A stretch of DNA of 64,000 nt from Plectrocnemia conspersa. Taxonomy: Eukaryota > Arthropoda > Insecta > Trichoptera > Polycentropodidae. The position numbers and the translations under genes were made by a program. Shown here piece after piece: positions 28,801 through 43,800 of the stretch; the stretch's first letter is position 1, and each line of letters begins with the position of its first letter. The stretch covers positions 372,001 through 436,000 of the forward strand of contig VTFK01000249.1 in NCBI GenBank assembly GCA_009617715.1, written 5' to 3'. The notes under the pieces were generated by a model. The model was given only the letters and a program-made list of their open reading frames with translations, had not been told where the DNA came from and did not search any database.

Positions 28801-31800
28801 AATTTATAATTAAAAGATAAAATCAGTGACAAAACATATAAATTGTGGGTGACCACTACTTTTAAGATATTTATGACATGAAAAGAAGAAATACAGAACG
28901 GCCCTTTTTATTTACATCTGCACTGTAACTTCCGATACTGTGGCGTTTAATAGAGACACATATTAAATAAATCATATTTATATACAATTATTATTTTAAC
29001 AGTATATAAAAAAATCAATTTTATATTTCACAATATTTTTGCTAAAATAATATAAAAGTTATAAGATCTAAATTACTTTAATACCTATTGGTATTTTGAT
29101 AATTCTGTTTTTGATGGACCACACAGGCTCTCATCTGTGGGGGCTCTTATTCTTAAACTCGCCTATTTACTGTGACTAAAAGCGAGTATTTAACAATAGT
29201 GCGATTACACAAAAGCTCTCGTTACGACTAAAACTATAGTCTATTTATTTTCAAGAGTCAGTGCACAAGAACATTGTTTAACGCGTAATCATAACATGCT
29301 TTAAAATTTCTGCCCTGTGATTGGTCGTTTGCCGTAAGATGAATCGTTTCATTGAGAACGACCAATCACAAGGCAGAAATTTAAGAGCACATTTTGATTA
29401 CGCGTTAAACAATGTTCTTGCGCACTGACTCTTGAAAATAAATAGACTATAAATGGTTTCCTCATAAATAACAGGCAAAGATTTAATGAATGTGTATTTG
29501 TTATGAAACGGTCACGGGAAACAATATATCACCGAAAGACAAATAACACCATAAAGCCACAATATTTCTGTTACGCAAACAAATGTCACTTATTTCGTGT
29601 TCTAAGAAGCGAGTGCAGCGATTGGCCGGATGATCCTGCATGATTGTAATTGAAGAGCAAGCTTTGCAGACCTGAACACATAAGGGTAGAAATAGGCAGT
29701 CACCTAGCAGACTCCGGCAGACACTTGAAATGACTAGCAGATTCACCCCTATTTAAACAATAGTCTATTTTTTTATCTAAACAAGAGCTTCAGTTTAACT
29801 TTTATTCGTTTAACTTTTGTGAATATGAAAATCAATTCAAATCATATTTAAAAGTTGATTTTAAAATGTAGATTTAGAACAAATTAGTAGTTCAGATAAA
29901 GTCGCAATATGACGCCGGTAAGCGACGAGACCGAATACCTACTGACTCCCGGGGTCGGTCGATAAGAAGATAAAACAATTGCCCATAAACCAGTTGTATG
30001 TCTTCATAATTACTAAGTGATTTTAAGATGCTATATGAATAAATTACCCCTTGTGAATACATACATACACACTGAGTGAAATTTGCAAACCCTTGATTAA
30101 GCATATCTTAAAGTCAAATATACTGTAAGCGCATTTAAAAAAAGACGTTAATACATTGTAAATAAATAAAAATATGTTTATATATTATAACTGTATACAA
30201 TATCAGGTTTAAGTCAATCTCCTCATCTGACTGTCACTGTTATATCTGACTTTATACAAATCAACCTGCAAACACGAGAATCGATTCGTACCAATAGGGA
30301 TTAACTAATAGCATTATTCAGTATATTAGCCAGTTACATTGCTGATCGTTATCGGAGTCTTGAATCGCACAGTTCTCTGCACTAATGCCTTAATGCAGTG
30401 CAGTACAAAGCCTAATGGAGGGGTGCACCAGGTGCATAATAAGCTTGTCCGAGATTTGACCATTAGCTGTGCGAATTTCTGTTGGTTAAAATGTGAAAAT
30501 TCGCTTTATTTAGAGTCGGAGAAAATAAAACTAGAAATTTTTAAAGTTTGCTAAGCTTGAATTTCATTTAATGATTTTTTCAATTTTTTCCTGAGACTAT
30601 TATTACTACAAACTTTATTTTCCTTACTGTAAAGTGCACTAGTGTAATAGGATTATTAACGTTTTTTGTTTAAACTTAAAAGGTATGCGTTTTAATTTAA
30701 CTGGTGCTTCAGTTGGTCGTTACATTCTAAAGAAGAAAGCCCAGGACATGTCTTCAGAGCACAATATTTTTAGAATTACATTTGCTTGGGTCTTACGAGT
30801 CAACACCTTATCAACAATTTTTCGCTGCCGGAAAATTCTGCAAGAATTTTGCGCAACGCAAAGTTAAAAGAAAAAAACATTGACATCTTTTGAATAACAA
30901 GATGTATTAAAAAACATGTTGCTACATATAGTATAATTATTTTATAATAATTTATATTCTCTAACTAAGATAAAATTAAAACCAACAACCTTATTAATTA
31001 ATATCAAAAATGAGTGTATTTTATTTTTCTAAAAATATTTTTAATAAACAATTAAAAGCTTTTTTAACCCCAGTAGTCGGCAGGTTAGAACAGTTAATGA
31101 TGGTGGATTTTAATTTATTACATAATGTATGCCTTTGTGACAGGTGATTTAATTATTTTACGTACTTCATGTTTGTGTACAAAAAGACGCTTTCAATAAT
31201 TAAAAATTAATCATATGTTTTCTAACTAAAAGATGTCTGATATATATTTCTAAACATTTATATTTATGTGACTTTTATTTTAAATGTTTTTCAATAATTT
31301 ATTAGGCTTATAAAATATTTACGCTGAAGTCATATGTATACGTTTTTAAATAAAGAACGAAGCCGGCTTCTGTTGAAATTTGAAGGCTCCACTGGCAGTA
31401 TTTGTATAGTTGTTTTTTTACATTCACATATATATATATATATATAATACATGTGCATGCTTACTAGTCTTTTGCATTTTCCGACTAAGCAAAATGCATT
31501 TTCGTTTAACCTTAGCAACGAGCGAGCCTCTGATTGAAAAACATGCGATAAATAAACAAGCGTATGATTGAACATCGAATTTCCATTAGCCACTTTTCCA
31601 TATTTATTTTGATATTTTTCGATCTAGCGAAATGTAACAATGCCGTGGAAAAATAACAAACTAACGACACTGGCACATACGCAGAGTGAATCACTGCGGC
31701 ACAGTGGAATCATACACCTATACTGTGCCAATATTCAATATAATTTAGTGTGAGTTTTATAGCACAAAAGTGTGAATTTTAATTTTAATTGTTAGCAGTT

Positions 31801-34800
31801 CAGATATTTAAATACAGATAGGTTATGGATATGATGTACCTTTCTTCACGATTCTAAGTTTAGATTTGGACTCATCATACAATCGTAGTGAAAAGCCTGC
31901 TCTTTTTAGACTGTGATACTGTTTTAAGGTTGTACAATGTAATCTGTGTCGATTTACCGTGAGCTCCACTGAATGTACTCAACTTGTCTTAGTAAAATTA
32001 AAATAGAAAGAAAGTGTTTTGGCTTGAATACAAGCATAATATTTTTTTACCTGGCCTCATTATGACTAATCAATAATGATTTAGACTGTCTGAGTGCTGC
32101 AGACGCGTCTAGTTAGTTTTATTAAACAGGTAACAGTTGAAATTGATTTCTATGTGGTTTTTTACCTAAATAATTTTAATGTATTGTAAATAAGAGTATT
32201 TATTCTTTAAATATTGAATTAAGCTAGTATTAAATAAACGCCGTTTGAAACGCGTCAATTGCACCGAAACAAATTTTTACCGTCATATCGCTAATATATT
32301 TTCCTTAAATTTCTTTCTGGCGGTCAACTTAAATATCTGTTTTATAAACAAACAAACTTTTACATACATTTTAATTAGGTATAACAACTGATTTATATTA
32401 TTAAATTAAATATAGGAAATTTAAAAAAATAGGAAAAATATTAATAACATTTTAAAACAACTTTTACAGAATAAAATGAAAAAAACACATAAGATAATTA
32501 TTCAAATAATTAACCCCTTCAGCAGTATTGCCGTACATGTACGGCAGTCAGTTTTTCACTTTTTTAAGGGACCCTAGCTAGTTATATCTATATTTATATA
32601 TTTAACTTAATAAATAAAATGATTAATTTTATATGATTTCTATAGAAATAATATCGATAAATTATATATTTTGCGCACCATATTTTATATATTTATGAAA
32701 ATAAATTGTTTAATGACTAAAAATACATAAAATCTAAAAATATATTTTAGCTAAATATGCATCTTTTTAATATTAGAATGCGATATGTTGCTTTGTATTG
32801 TAATTAAATGAAAATTAGTACACGTTGTTGTGTGATTCTATTCGGTTTTATTTTATTTTTTAATATAATATTTTTGACACGAAATATATTTATTCACCCC
32901 ACTGTGCGGCGGGTCGGCACGAGAGAGAAAAAGTGTCGGCGCAGGGGCCGGATTCAATCACATAAATTAAACAAACGCAAATGGTACGGTCTCCACTCGC
33001 GGGCGACCATCGTTTCGAATATTGTGGGCCACTTTGTTGCGTTCGATAAAATTGAACGCGAAAAGGAAGTGTAATTTTTTCCGCAGTGCTTCGAGGGGTA
33101 ATTTTTTTATATAAAAATATGTATTGCTACCTTGCAATTTGCGGTCGGGAACGTTTGCGTACATTTTTAAGAAGATTGCTACGTTGTATGGTATGCGGGA
33201 GAGTATCATTTTTTATAATTAATTATTCAAAAGATACAAAGGAAAGAATGACTGTGACTATGACAGTAATTTATGACCATCAAAAACACTGAAATATTAT
33301 TGTGATTCAATTTTTATAATCCAAATATTCAGTTAACCATATATTGTTATCGCGTATTATCAGACTTTCAGGGACTTTTTAAATAAATAAAATTTTCATG
33401 TTATCGTAGACCGACTAAATATACTATATATATTTTTTATTTTTCGAATATTTAATGGCATCTAATATTGTTAACCTAGGGTCCTACATTTCTATTGGGT
33501 GTAGATATAGACACACATACTATTATCAAATTCCAATTACCTAATGCAAGATATTGTCGAACAAGATAAATGTTCACAGGTCGATGGCAAACCGACCGTT
33601 GCTTTGTGGTGTTCATCAAGAAAAACAACATGGAGATATCTAGTGTAAAAAAATATTAATATACCAGACGAAAGTTCAAATTACAATATATGAAAATGCA
33701 TGGAAAATAAGCAATAGGGCACTACATTCTTGCTATACTTAGGGATGGTGTCGATAATCTTAAAAAGCCTGGCTTTTCAGCTACAGGCTTTAGAATGCTT
33801 TAGAGTCGCGATTGCGTCTCATATTCTTCAGCGGTGCGGCCAGAAAGTCAACGCTTGAAAATGCTTTTAAAATAGCCATCCAGCTTAGTATTTTTTAAGG
33901 CGATAAAAACAAGAAGAGAAAAATAATTTATGTTGCATAATATACACATTTTCTATGTGTGCCTTTATTTCTTAAATATTTGTTTAAAATATGTCTGTCT
34001 ATTCTAGAAAAGAGCGCTTAAAGTTGTTTAATTCAAAATATATTTTATTTGTCAATTAGCGTATGGCTCCTAAAATATTGAAATAACCAGGGACCTATAC
34101 TGTCAATCGATCAAATAAACAGTCAATTATTTAGAAGATTCTTTGCACAACTGTGATCTGCTAACACGTCATCGCACATGAACGCATTTAAACCGGTTAT
34201 TTTAGGTTTTCGTTCAACTTAAAGTTTATTTTTATTTACCAATAAGGGGGTTTTTCTGTCTATCCACTGCGGCGCTCGCGGCTTTGAGATACATATGGAG
34301 CACAAACAGGGCCGGTTAGGCAAGGGGGTACTTGCCCCCCTCGTCGGCCTTTTTTAAATTTAATATCTGGCCGTAAAGGGAGCCCCCAGCAGACAGACAA
34401 GCAAATTGTTTTAAGCCGACTCCACGGACGTTGCATTTTTTTTCCGTGGACCCGCCGTGCCCCCGGCTCACCCCCGTAATCATGAGCCACCACCGGGTTA
34501 TGACCGGCGGTGAAAAGTTCGTGCATGCTGGAAAATACGATGACACACATAAGAGTCGTTTAGTTTCGAAAGCAGCAATAAATACTTTTGGACTAATTTC
34601 GGAAATCATAAAAATTTGGAACAAATTTCAAGTTATTTATAACACTGTTTCATCTGAGTTATTTTTAATTTTTTTTGCTTTTTGTATACTTCACTGGTAG
34701 CGTATACATGGTTTTATGATTAATATTATCATTTCAAATGTTGACCGTTTGAAGACCAAAACAATTAAAATCAAAGAGCAGTTTAAGCATGGTTCTGAAA

Positions 34801-37800
34801 AACATTGTTAAGCATTCATTTACATGTGATTTTTAATTATAAAACATGTTTTTACTATAAAAATCTACATTTAACCCTGTTTATTTTTAGGCAAAAAAAT
34901 ATTAGCGTCTGATTTTGTATGTAGATCTAAAAGTTTTACTCAAAGAGCAGTTTAAAGTGGTTTAAAGATACGTCATTATCTCATTTGCTGAATGATTTCT
35001 ATGTAAGCAAGAGAGAAAGCTAAAATTAGTATTTAAAAACTTATGGAAAATTAAAGAGTCATAGACATATTCATAAAAATTTACACCGTGTGAATTACAA
35101 AGATCCGTTATCTTTCATCTCTCCTACTAATTAATTTTTATAATCAATCAATATTTAATTTTATATTTTTCAGATAGATTTTCAGTGCTTGTTTAATATA
35201 AATAAAATAACTATGACTAATTATAGCTGTGAACAATCAGCGAGGAAACACAAAAAATGGTAATAAAACATAAGAAAAAACTTGTGTAAAAGGCTACATA
35301 TTTATTTTTTAAGGTAATCTAACATATAGTTAAGAAGAACTTTTGAACTTGCTTTAACTTTTACTTAATTTAAAAATTACGCTAATGTACAATTTTTTAG
35401 TTAAAAAGTAAAGTGAACTAAAATATTGTGTTTGATCCAACTGATTAAACACAATATTGTAAAATAAGCATACATACAACATTTATGGTCAATGACTTAA
35501 TATAATATTTATAACAATATAACAGCAGCAGTAAAATATACCAAAAAGAATAATATGATTGCCAAAAAAAATCGATATACACAAAAGTTTTCTTTCATTA
35601 ATAAATGTTATTAATATTTAATTATAGATTATGCACATATTTAAAAATATAAAAACTACTTAAATATCTAATGGTGTGTGTAAATATTTTTTCAGTAAAA
35701 AATAAATTGCTAGTGATTTTTTAATATAAAGATAAAATTCTTAAGAATACGTTTATCTACAATACATATTTGAAGCAAAATACACAAAACTGATAAACAA
35801 ATAGTTAATATTCAAAAAATGGTAAAATAAATGTTTACAATAAGCATATAGAATTATTAATAAATCGATAAAAAAAACTATGACTGGTTAAAAAATCGAT
35901 ATTCTTAAAAAAAGATAAGGGTCTTTTTAATATTTTTTAAACAATATTTATATTTATTACATTCATTTAGTAAGCGAATAATAAAATATGTTTATTACAT
36001 TTGATCTTTTTTATAGCTTTTGATTAGTAGAAATAATATGTTAAAGTTTTTAATTATTAAACAATTCATAATCATAACTTTTTTATGCAAATAACAATAC
36101 TTCTGTGATAAATCACGTTTATCGTGAGTGGCATCGATTTTTTATGATGCCTACTAACTGTGATTTCTGTACAAAATAAAATATTACAATAAAATAAAAA
36201 CTGTAAAACTAAAAGCAGCTTTTTAAAGTCGAGGCTTTTACTTTGAAATATAATTTTAAAGTAAAAGTTATATTGTGATAAAATCAATAAATATAGTGAG
36301 CTAGCTAAATATTTTTTAAACTAGGCTTAGTGAGTAATATAAAATTTTTATATAAATATAAAGTTTTATTAGATTGTCGCGGCCACAGATAATTGTGACA
36401 AAACTAATGGCCTTTTAGTTTCTTTAGAATATTTAAAAATATAATTTTTTGGCGTGACAAGCAAAGCACTATGCATATCCAAGTGAAATATTAGTATTTT
36501 AAAACATTTTATTAAAACTTTCAGATCCTAATATAAAATAAAAAGGTCAATGCCGAATATATACGCAAAACTGTTATTATCAAGAATTATTATTTTAATT
36601 ACAGCTTAAAATAAATCAGAGCTGAGCCAAAATCGTACCAAGCGGAGCTACGTTGAATCGACCGAGACGAATTAAAAGCCGCTTTCTATTTTGCGCTTGT
36701 CAAGCTAAGAAAACAACCAATTTTTCCAGAGAACTAAAATACTTGCTCTCTTTAAGTTTCATAGAGTTTGCAGCCTTATATTATGGTAACTGTAACATAG
36801 ATTCTGGATATTTATTTTTTTAACAAAATATACACCAACTAAAAAACAGTGTTGACAGACAAATATTTTTAAAAAATATTTACTAAAGCCATATTTATTT
36901 TAAAGCTTGACGACCCATAAGGATGGCATTCATATATTTCAGTTCAGGATAATTACAAACATTCAGACTTTGCACGATCGCTGTAAATATGTATGTACGT
37001 ATCTCAAAACTGGTTATTACGTATTCGAGCGATACAGTGTGACTTAAAAAATATGTGTTTGTATTTGAACATGCGCAAAGTTCGATAAAAATATATTTTA
37101 TCACGTATATTTGTGTTACTATTAACTGATACTATAAATAAACATTTTACAAAGTCACAATGTGTGATGGATTTATATAACTATGTATTATATAAGATTA
37201 TAATTATTTTTAAAGTGCATATATCGCTATTAGTACATATTTATTTAACTTATCTGTGTATATTTTTTATCATCGTACTAAATTTAAAACCAGATAAAAA
37301 GACTTTTAAATATAAAAATAAAAACGGTGAATTACGATTATGTAATTAACATTTTATACAATTATTAAAAAAGTAGTGTGCAAAATATAATTTATTACAT
37401 AAGTCAGTTTTTTCTAGTATCTTTCTAATGTTATCAATATAAATCAATTATCGTTGTAATATAACCGATGTAAAGAGATTTTTACATCGTTTTTTTAACC
37501 TCAAAAATCTACTATTATGTCGTTTAAAATTAATTATTTAAATTACAGTGGATGTGACTTTTAAGTGAACTTACATTTTCATTATTATAAATATAATTTC
37601 ACTTTTTATTATATTAAAATCATTTATAGCCTTCCTTAATATGGCTCCATTGCCTGTAATCTTAAGTAAATACTTATTTTTATAAAAAATTTCTGTTCTC
37701 AAAAGCATACAAGAAAATATATCTTATGTCAATTTATTTATCAATTTCAATTTATCAAATATATGAAATAGAAATTGCACATTGACTCTTTTATTTTCGT

Positions 37801-40800
37801 ATTTGAGTAATTCAAATAAATTCAAAGTACATTCAGCCGCAATATTGAAATCAATACAATTTTCAGCAGTTCCCTAACCGGTTTGGACTTGCAGTCTAGT
37901 TTCGAGACTCTGTCCCCCTTGGGAGTCAGAGCAATTTCAAATCGCAATTTATTTGCCGCCCCGTGTAAAATTCTTAGACTAGGTACTGCTTATTTTCTCC
38001 TACACCCCCCAGGTCAGTTGTTCGAGTGGGTGGTGGGAAAAAATAAACAAACTGGCGCCGTTTCGCCATGCGTTTCGCCTCTCCAACCGAGCCCCTATTT
38101 CGAGTTTAATAAAGGCGGCGAATGAGTGCCCTCGGCCGCCGATTAGGTTGTTAAAGTGAGAATGAATTTTTTTTCGTGTATCCAGAGAAAAGCCGGTTAA
38201 TTTTCGACAAAAGTTTTTTTGCACGCGGTGGAAAAAAATGTTTTTTAATTAATACTTTATGCGGTTAAGCGAGGGTTAAATGCGAAATTTTGCATATTAA
38301 TTATAAGGATCGGTGCGAAATGAATAAAACGGGGTGTTATATTGATGGGATAAAATTTTAGATCTTTTAGTATGTGATAAAAAAATATTTTATGTTCCCT
38401 CTTTAAGTGTACCTTAGTTTACTCCAAGAGTTAACTAAGTTACAATTGGCAACAAAGTATTGTCAGTCAACTCTTTGACAAACTGTAAATATTTTATTGT
38501 ATCTATCAACCCATTGCATCAATACCGTATTTTTTTTTTGTAATACAATACATATAAGACCTCACAATTTGGCAATCCGTTTTATCCATAAATAAAATCG
38601 ACATATATATTTCTGACGTAATGTGCTGGCTAAATTTCTAACATTCTTCTAAAGTCATACATGAATTCTTAAAAAAGAAAGACATGTCTAGAATATATCC
38701 ACCGAGATGGTAGGAATATACTGCCGGCTTTGAAAGGCAATTTGTTAGAGCAAGTCTACTTCCATAAACAATTGAGATCCTCCTGCAAGTCTGCACTTTC
38801 TTAAAAATTTTCAAGTCATTTGCATATAATAAAAAAATTGAATGGTGCATTGCTGTTTCTATGTAATTATTCAACAATAGAAACAGCAATGGACCCAAGT
38901 TTTATTTTTGAGGTACTCTAGTCGGGGTTTTATAACGTTTTGAAAAAGAGTTTTTATACTTGAACTGATATATATTGGTCAAGTAATTTGAGAATAGCTT
39001 TATAAGACCTTTAGAAAACCCGAAATTAGATCATTTTTTTACAAATAATGCATGATTAACTTTATCGAATACGTTTTCAAAATCTGTGTACATTATGTCC
39101 ACTTGTACTTTAGAGTCCAATGATCTTGAAATTAAGTTAGAAAAACCATTAGATTAGTGATAGTGGATCAAGATTGACGGAAACCGTGTTGCTGCTCGAA
39201 AAGCATACAACTGCAATGATTAAAAATGTATTTATGTAATACAATATCAAATAATTTTTCAGGTGCTGAAAGCAAAGCTAATTGCCTGTAATTTTCAATG
39301 TGATATTTGACACACTTTTTATGAAGCGGGGTGAGCTCAGAGCATTTCCATAAATCTGGAAAACCGGAGGATCTCAAAAATTATTTTTATAGAAAATAAT
39401 AGCAATAAATTAAGAGTACGAAATAAATAAACATAACAAAAAAATATTAATCTTAGAAAATATATTGAAAGCCATTGTATTGATTTACATAAATAAAATA
39501 TAAAATATAAAAAAAGTAACTTAATAATTTTTCTATACGAATATATTATATTAGAATTTAAAAATCCATTTTATTTTAAATCTAGTAAATCTTAATAAAT
39601 ATTTATATTAAAATACTGTTACTAATATTAAAAATATATATATATCTAAAGTTGCATTACAATACAAATGCTATAAAAAATCATGCATACCTCATATTAA
39701 AAAAAATATATAAAAAATGTATTTACACAGACAATTATTTCGTCACATTAAGCTATATTTTTGTTTAAATATATTAACTACAAGCTTACGTATGGATTTT
39801 AGGGAAAAAAACGCGAAGCACATTGGGACTAAAAATGAAAATATTTCAGCTTTATTATGTTTGCATTACAAGTTTGTGTGCTCTGTTTGACATTGCTCTA
39901 AAAAACGCTAATTTACTGCTATTATCAGAAGTAAATTGAAAAAAATATATTGAAACTTAATGCTACACATATGACAAAGTATTAATTTTTGTATTATGTT
40001 TCTCATTTTAACATGAAATACGTTAGCTCAATGTGTCAACAATTCAACCGTAAGATAAGCAAAATCTATGTTAAATTTATGTGTCATGATAAATCTGAAT
40101 TAAATGTATATAATAATTACTAATATTTATAGTAGTAATATGGGATACGAACTCAAATCTTTTAAGTATTAGTCATCGACTAAGACCACCGATCCAGCAA
40201 AATCCTAAAGTTTAACAACTGAAATATAGGACGAAAATAGAAGTTGTTTAAATTTTAATAACTGAATAGATTATATAGTATATAATAAAAATACACTGCA
40301 ACTTTTAAAACGCTGTTCAAAAAACTCATAGATCGTAATTGAAATATCTCTCGAATGAACGTATTTTTTTTTCGCGCATACCGTTGTTATCTCATTGCGA
40401 TTCTCCCCCAGAAATAATCATACCGAAAAAAGCAATTTTCAACCGTTATTTATTAAATCGTTTGTGGAACTTTAATATTAAACAAATAGCTCGCATTCCG
40501 GGTCCGTATTTCTTTCTCTTATTATGTGGCCCCCGGATCCAGATATAATTTTTTTCCGGAGCAAGCGCAAAATAAATGAAAAAATAAACGTACGAAAAAT
40601 CTCTTACGTCAAAAATTATTCACAAACAAGTGAAGAAAAACGAGAAAATGCCTGATTTTCCGCACAATAACTTTAAATTAAACGAATGAATATTTTATCA
40701 CGATCAAATTTAATCAAGGAACTTGAGATCTTTCCTTTAAAAGGCCTAATTAGCGATAATGAGGAGATGTATACTAAAGTAATTTTTATTTTTTATGTAT

Positions 40801-43800
40801 TATTTTAATGTTATTTAGTAACCACCCATTTCAACTAAAAAAATATAATAACATTACAAGGTTTAAGGACCTAATTATAATTTAATAACATATGTATATA
40901 CACCGATTAAGGCTTATTTGTAGTAATATATATATACCAAAATATTCTAAAAAACTATTTTTTAAAGTAGTATCTGTCATAATCACTTTGGCAAATTTTA
41001 TTAAAAGCATATATACAGAAAGTTGTATGTTTCTTAACATTTTTTAAACCACTAAATGGTGACAATTAAACTATTCTAAGCTAGTCGCTATTCGGTTTTT
41101 AAATACTCTCTTTATAATTTTGAGTTTTGGAGTAAGCAAATACTTTTTAATATGTATATTACTTTAAAAAGCATTCATCAGATATCTTCATATAAATATT
41201 TTCGACTATTAATTTTTTAAGAAGCGTTAAAATACGACTCTAGGCGTTCTAGCAGAAATTTGTATGTTGCTAAGCATTTTTTTAAACTAATTAATTGATT
41301 AAGTTGACAATTTAACAATTCTCGAGGGATCATGATTTTAGGTTCAAAACCATTTCGATATTCACGATCACGTCCTCTTTTGACTTTTATTAAAGCGAGG
41401 ATGTTCTCACTAACCAACTCGTCTATTATTATTGCCATCTAGCTCGTTAATACGTATCGTACATTATATATTTATTCTATAATTATTTACTATAATAAAT
41501 AATATTGTTCATAGGTGGTAACACGTTAGGTCTGTGTTATTTCAGATTAGAATATTTAAGTTTTTTTAATAATAGGACTCATTCAAATATTCTTTAGGAA
41601 CAAATAATTACTTTTCCATGAAATGAAAAAGTATTTCTTTTTTATCAAACCTCGTACGTATTTATTCTTCAGGTCAAGCTTATGAAATGATCAGATAATT
41701 TAAATAAAACTTTCTATATACTTATTAAATATGGTTTTAAAAGTCGTATGCTAACTTTATTTGCTTGCGACAATAGTTACATAATTTAAATAATATACAT
41801 CGTTATAATATATTTAGAACTTTGCTGCAAGACTAATTTATGATAATGATCCTACTAAAACATTGCTCAAAACATTGGTTTATGAAACCATCCCCTTGTT
41901 TATGTGATAAGTACTTAATGTCTTTATCAAAGCCTTACTTAACAAATACTAATTTGAGAATTTATACATTGCTTTTATGAAAATCTTAAATTATTTAGTA
42001 TAATTATAATATTACAAGTCTTTGGATTACTTTAAGATAATATATATACATGCTTTATCATTTATTTATATCTTGATTTGCCGATTTTTATAAAAACATT
42101 TATTAGATTTAATTATCATAAACGTTTTTGTGTGGTTTATTTTGAAAATTTTTTTTTTATAAATCTTACAAAATTTAATAAAATCAGCGACTAATTATAC
42201 ATTTAACACAAGATCAGTGAGTTGGTTTTGTAAAAACCCTAATTGATATACATACATAAATATATTTATTTTTATTAGGTAATAATATTAAATAATAAAA
42301 ACAAAAATAATAAATATGTGTGATACAAAGACAAAAAAGAATGTCTCAATGTACAACGCTATCGTATTAAGGAGCAGAATGGCGAAAGCCATAGCCGAAT
42401 TAGCTAGTGTGGACGTCCATGCTCTAACTTCAGCAAAAGAGAAAGCGATCATGATATTCGAAAACGTGGAACACAATACAAGCATGCATGTCAAGAAGAT
42501 TCTTTGGCAGTTTGAAAAAATTCTTAGCAAAACTTTTTGCAAAAACTTTTAAAAGAAAAGCGCTAGGATACATAAAACGGATAATAAACAAATATTCTGA
42601 TAAAAGGTATCTCAATAATATTTTATAAACTTTTTGAATTGAAAAGAAATATTTGGTTATTCAAGGATTCTAAATAATAAATCCACGAATAAGTGAAACG
42701 CGTTCCTCGTAAAAAAACAAAGCATCTTGGATGATTTTTTGCAGAGGTCTTTTACATATAAAAAAATATCTAATGGCAAAATGATAAAATATGGATTTAC
42801 GGATATTTTACCGTATCAGATTTACCGTGTACATTTTATCATGCGACTTTTTTACCGTGCAACCTTCTTAGCATATGGACTCTTTACCGTATGTTTTTTT
42901 TTACCATAAGGAGATTTTACCGTATTGGAAATGTTTAATTTGGCGAGAGTCCAAGCCACTAAAACTCATTAATCGTTAAATATTTTTTCCATTTTTATTG
43001 TAGATTGGAATTTTAATTGCAACAAATGTAATGCTTGAACTACACTCTCTGGAAGTTGTCCCAAATGAAGTTTAACTGAAGTCGGACGAGGTAGCCGACT
43101 TCTGAGTAGCGGCCACACTGCCACGAATATCATATGCCGTCCGCACGGCGGCTGCTGTCACGTACAGCTGGCATATTTGCGCGCGATCGAAAAATGTGCC
43201 AAATAATCGCAATTTTTAAATTGTCATATAAATAAAATTACGCTACTGATAATAATATAAAATTGTGTGGGCACTTACCAATACAATATCAGTGAAAACT
43301 TTTCGGTCGTAAATATTCAATTTACGCAAAATATTTGTCGGCTTTTGCAAAATGCCATGAGGCATAAAAATTATACTTCAGAATACGAACACCACATCTG
43401 TGACTATCCTAGAATCTTACGCCATCGATTTTAAATAATAATTCGTTATGGTGTGACATTTATATAAACCGATCTAGGAAAATACATAAGGATATTCGAA
43501 ACGATTTTTTTAAACAAAATCCAGAACCACTAATTATAATTTAATATTATATGAAAAAAATATAATAACGATATCTGTTAGAAGAATATACTATCAAAAC
43601 TATAATTAATCCCTTTTGCTGCTTTAAAATATTCAAAGATATCAGTAAGAATCTGTTGAAGTCCCCGATAAGCATGTGGTATTACAACTTGACCACGTGA
43701 CTACGATGCAGCGCTCGATGCGTGTTGACCATAGGATGCCTACGCGCATATCGAAATTAAACCGAGTTACTCGTTCTATCTCAGTTTGCGAAAAACAATA

